Below, in pieces: positions 6,263 to 6,440 of a DNA stretch of 6,440 nucleotides (its first letter is position 1; the number at the start of each line of letters is the position of its first letter). The position numbers and the translations under genes were made by a program. Source of the stretch: Candidatus Omnitrophota bacterium (GTDB lineage Bacteria; Omnitrophota; Gorgyraeia; JABMQH01); assembly GCA_026387595.1 (NCBI GenBank), contig JAPLLL010000029.1, forward strand, positions 1 through 6,440, read 5' to 3'. The notes beneath the pieces were generated by a model. It made no database searches and had not been told where the DNA came from. It was given only the letters and a program-made list of their open reading frames with translations.

Positions 6263-6440
6263 TTAAAATTTGACTTCTACCCCTACGCTGTAAATGTTAC
6301 GGGCATACTCGTACACGCTTATATTTGAATTGTCTTTAACGAACGTATATTGCAATTGCATTTCCCAATCCTTGTAAAATTTGTAGGCTAATAAAGGCGA
6401 GACAGTGTAGATAGTGTCTTTCCTTTTCGTATTATAAACC
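6263..6440 (-). CDS. C-terminus of an outer-membrane beta-barrel protein (5' end missing)
   Basis: Only the last 58 codons are in the window, ending in TAA at 6263-6265. The fragment shows alternating strands rich in Tyr, Val and polar residues: TIYTVSPLLAYKFY, WEMQLQYTFV, a turn at KDNSNISVYEYARN, then IYSVGVEVKF. The terminal Phe after an alternating hydrophobic strand is the classical signal recognised by the BAM assembly machinery. The pattern 'NSNI..Y.Y.RN.YSVGV...F' resembles the ends of the putative OmpL-like porin (BBP2_2) barrels, but the fragment is too short to fix the family. It is the upstream partner of the FecR gene, 44 nt away with no promoter or terminator seen between, so they are probably one operon. 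Confidence 0.75.
   Translation of the reverse strand, partial: VYNTKRKDTIYTVSPLLAYKFYKDWEMQLQYTFVKDNSNISVYEYARNIYSVGVEVKF

Overview
The window reads as a stretch of an uncultured diderm (LPS-type outer membrane) bacterium with moderate to low GC. The evidence is an LptC-like protein, a C-terminal outer-membrane beta-barrel fragment, a lipobox lipoprotein and several Sec signal peptides. The style (FecR-domain protein next to a beta-barrel, PDZ plus TPR lipoprotein, common GTG starts) recalls Omnitrophota-like or other candidate-phylum genomes. That placement is an inference from gene style only; no marker gene is present.

Layout. (1) Positions 1-839, minus strand: the N-terminal part of an exported protein with a signal peptide, a long charged Ala/Lys/Glu/Gln-rich helical repeat region and the start of a TPR-like helix pair; it runs off the left edge. 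Its own extended -10 promoter lies at 907-934. (2) Positions 840-1324: a mostly non-coding divergent region with a doubtful 60-codon ORF, a REP-like palindrome, and a second strong promoter (1176-1204) facing right with an untranslated leader of about 115 nt. (3) Positions 1325-4215, plus strand: a membrane-anchored PDZ protein directly followed by a large lipoprotein. The lipoprotein reading frame breaks at about 3508 and continues in the -1 frame as an ORF with a CBM9-like/DOMON-like beta-sandwich, so the two ORFs are probably one gene of about 780 codons. (4) Positions 4178-6440, minus strand: a compact operon reading leftwards, made of the C-terminus of an outer-membrane beta-barrel, a secreted protein with two FecR domains, and an LptC-like inner-membrane-anchored protein. 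It converges on the lipoprotein gene with a 38-bp tail-to-tail overlap and no visible terminator.

How they may work together. Everything in the window is directed to the cell envelope: inner-membrane anchors (PDZ, LptC-like), periplasmic repeat proteins (FecR, coiled-coil/TPR), a lipoprotein and an outer-membrane barrel. No enzyme is recognisable. The right-hand operon couples a barrel, a FecR protein and an LptC-like protein, which suggests an envelope assembly or surface-display function, but the cargo cannot be read from the sequence. The most useful second looks are the split lipoprotein, the tandem FecR architecture with an LptC-like partner, and the 29-residue coiled-coil repeat.
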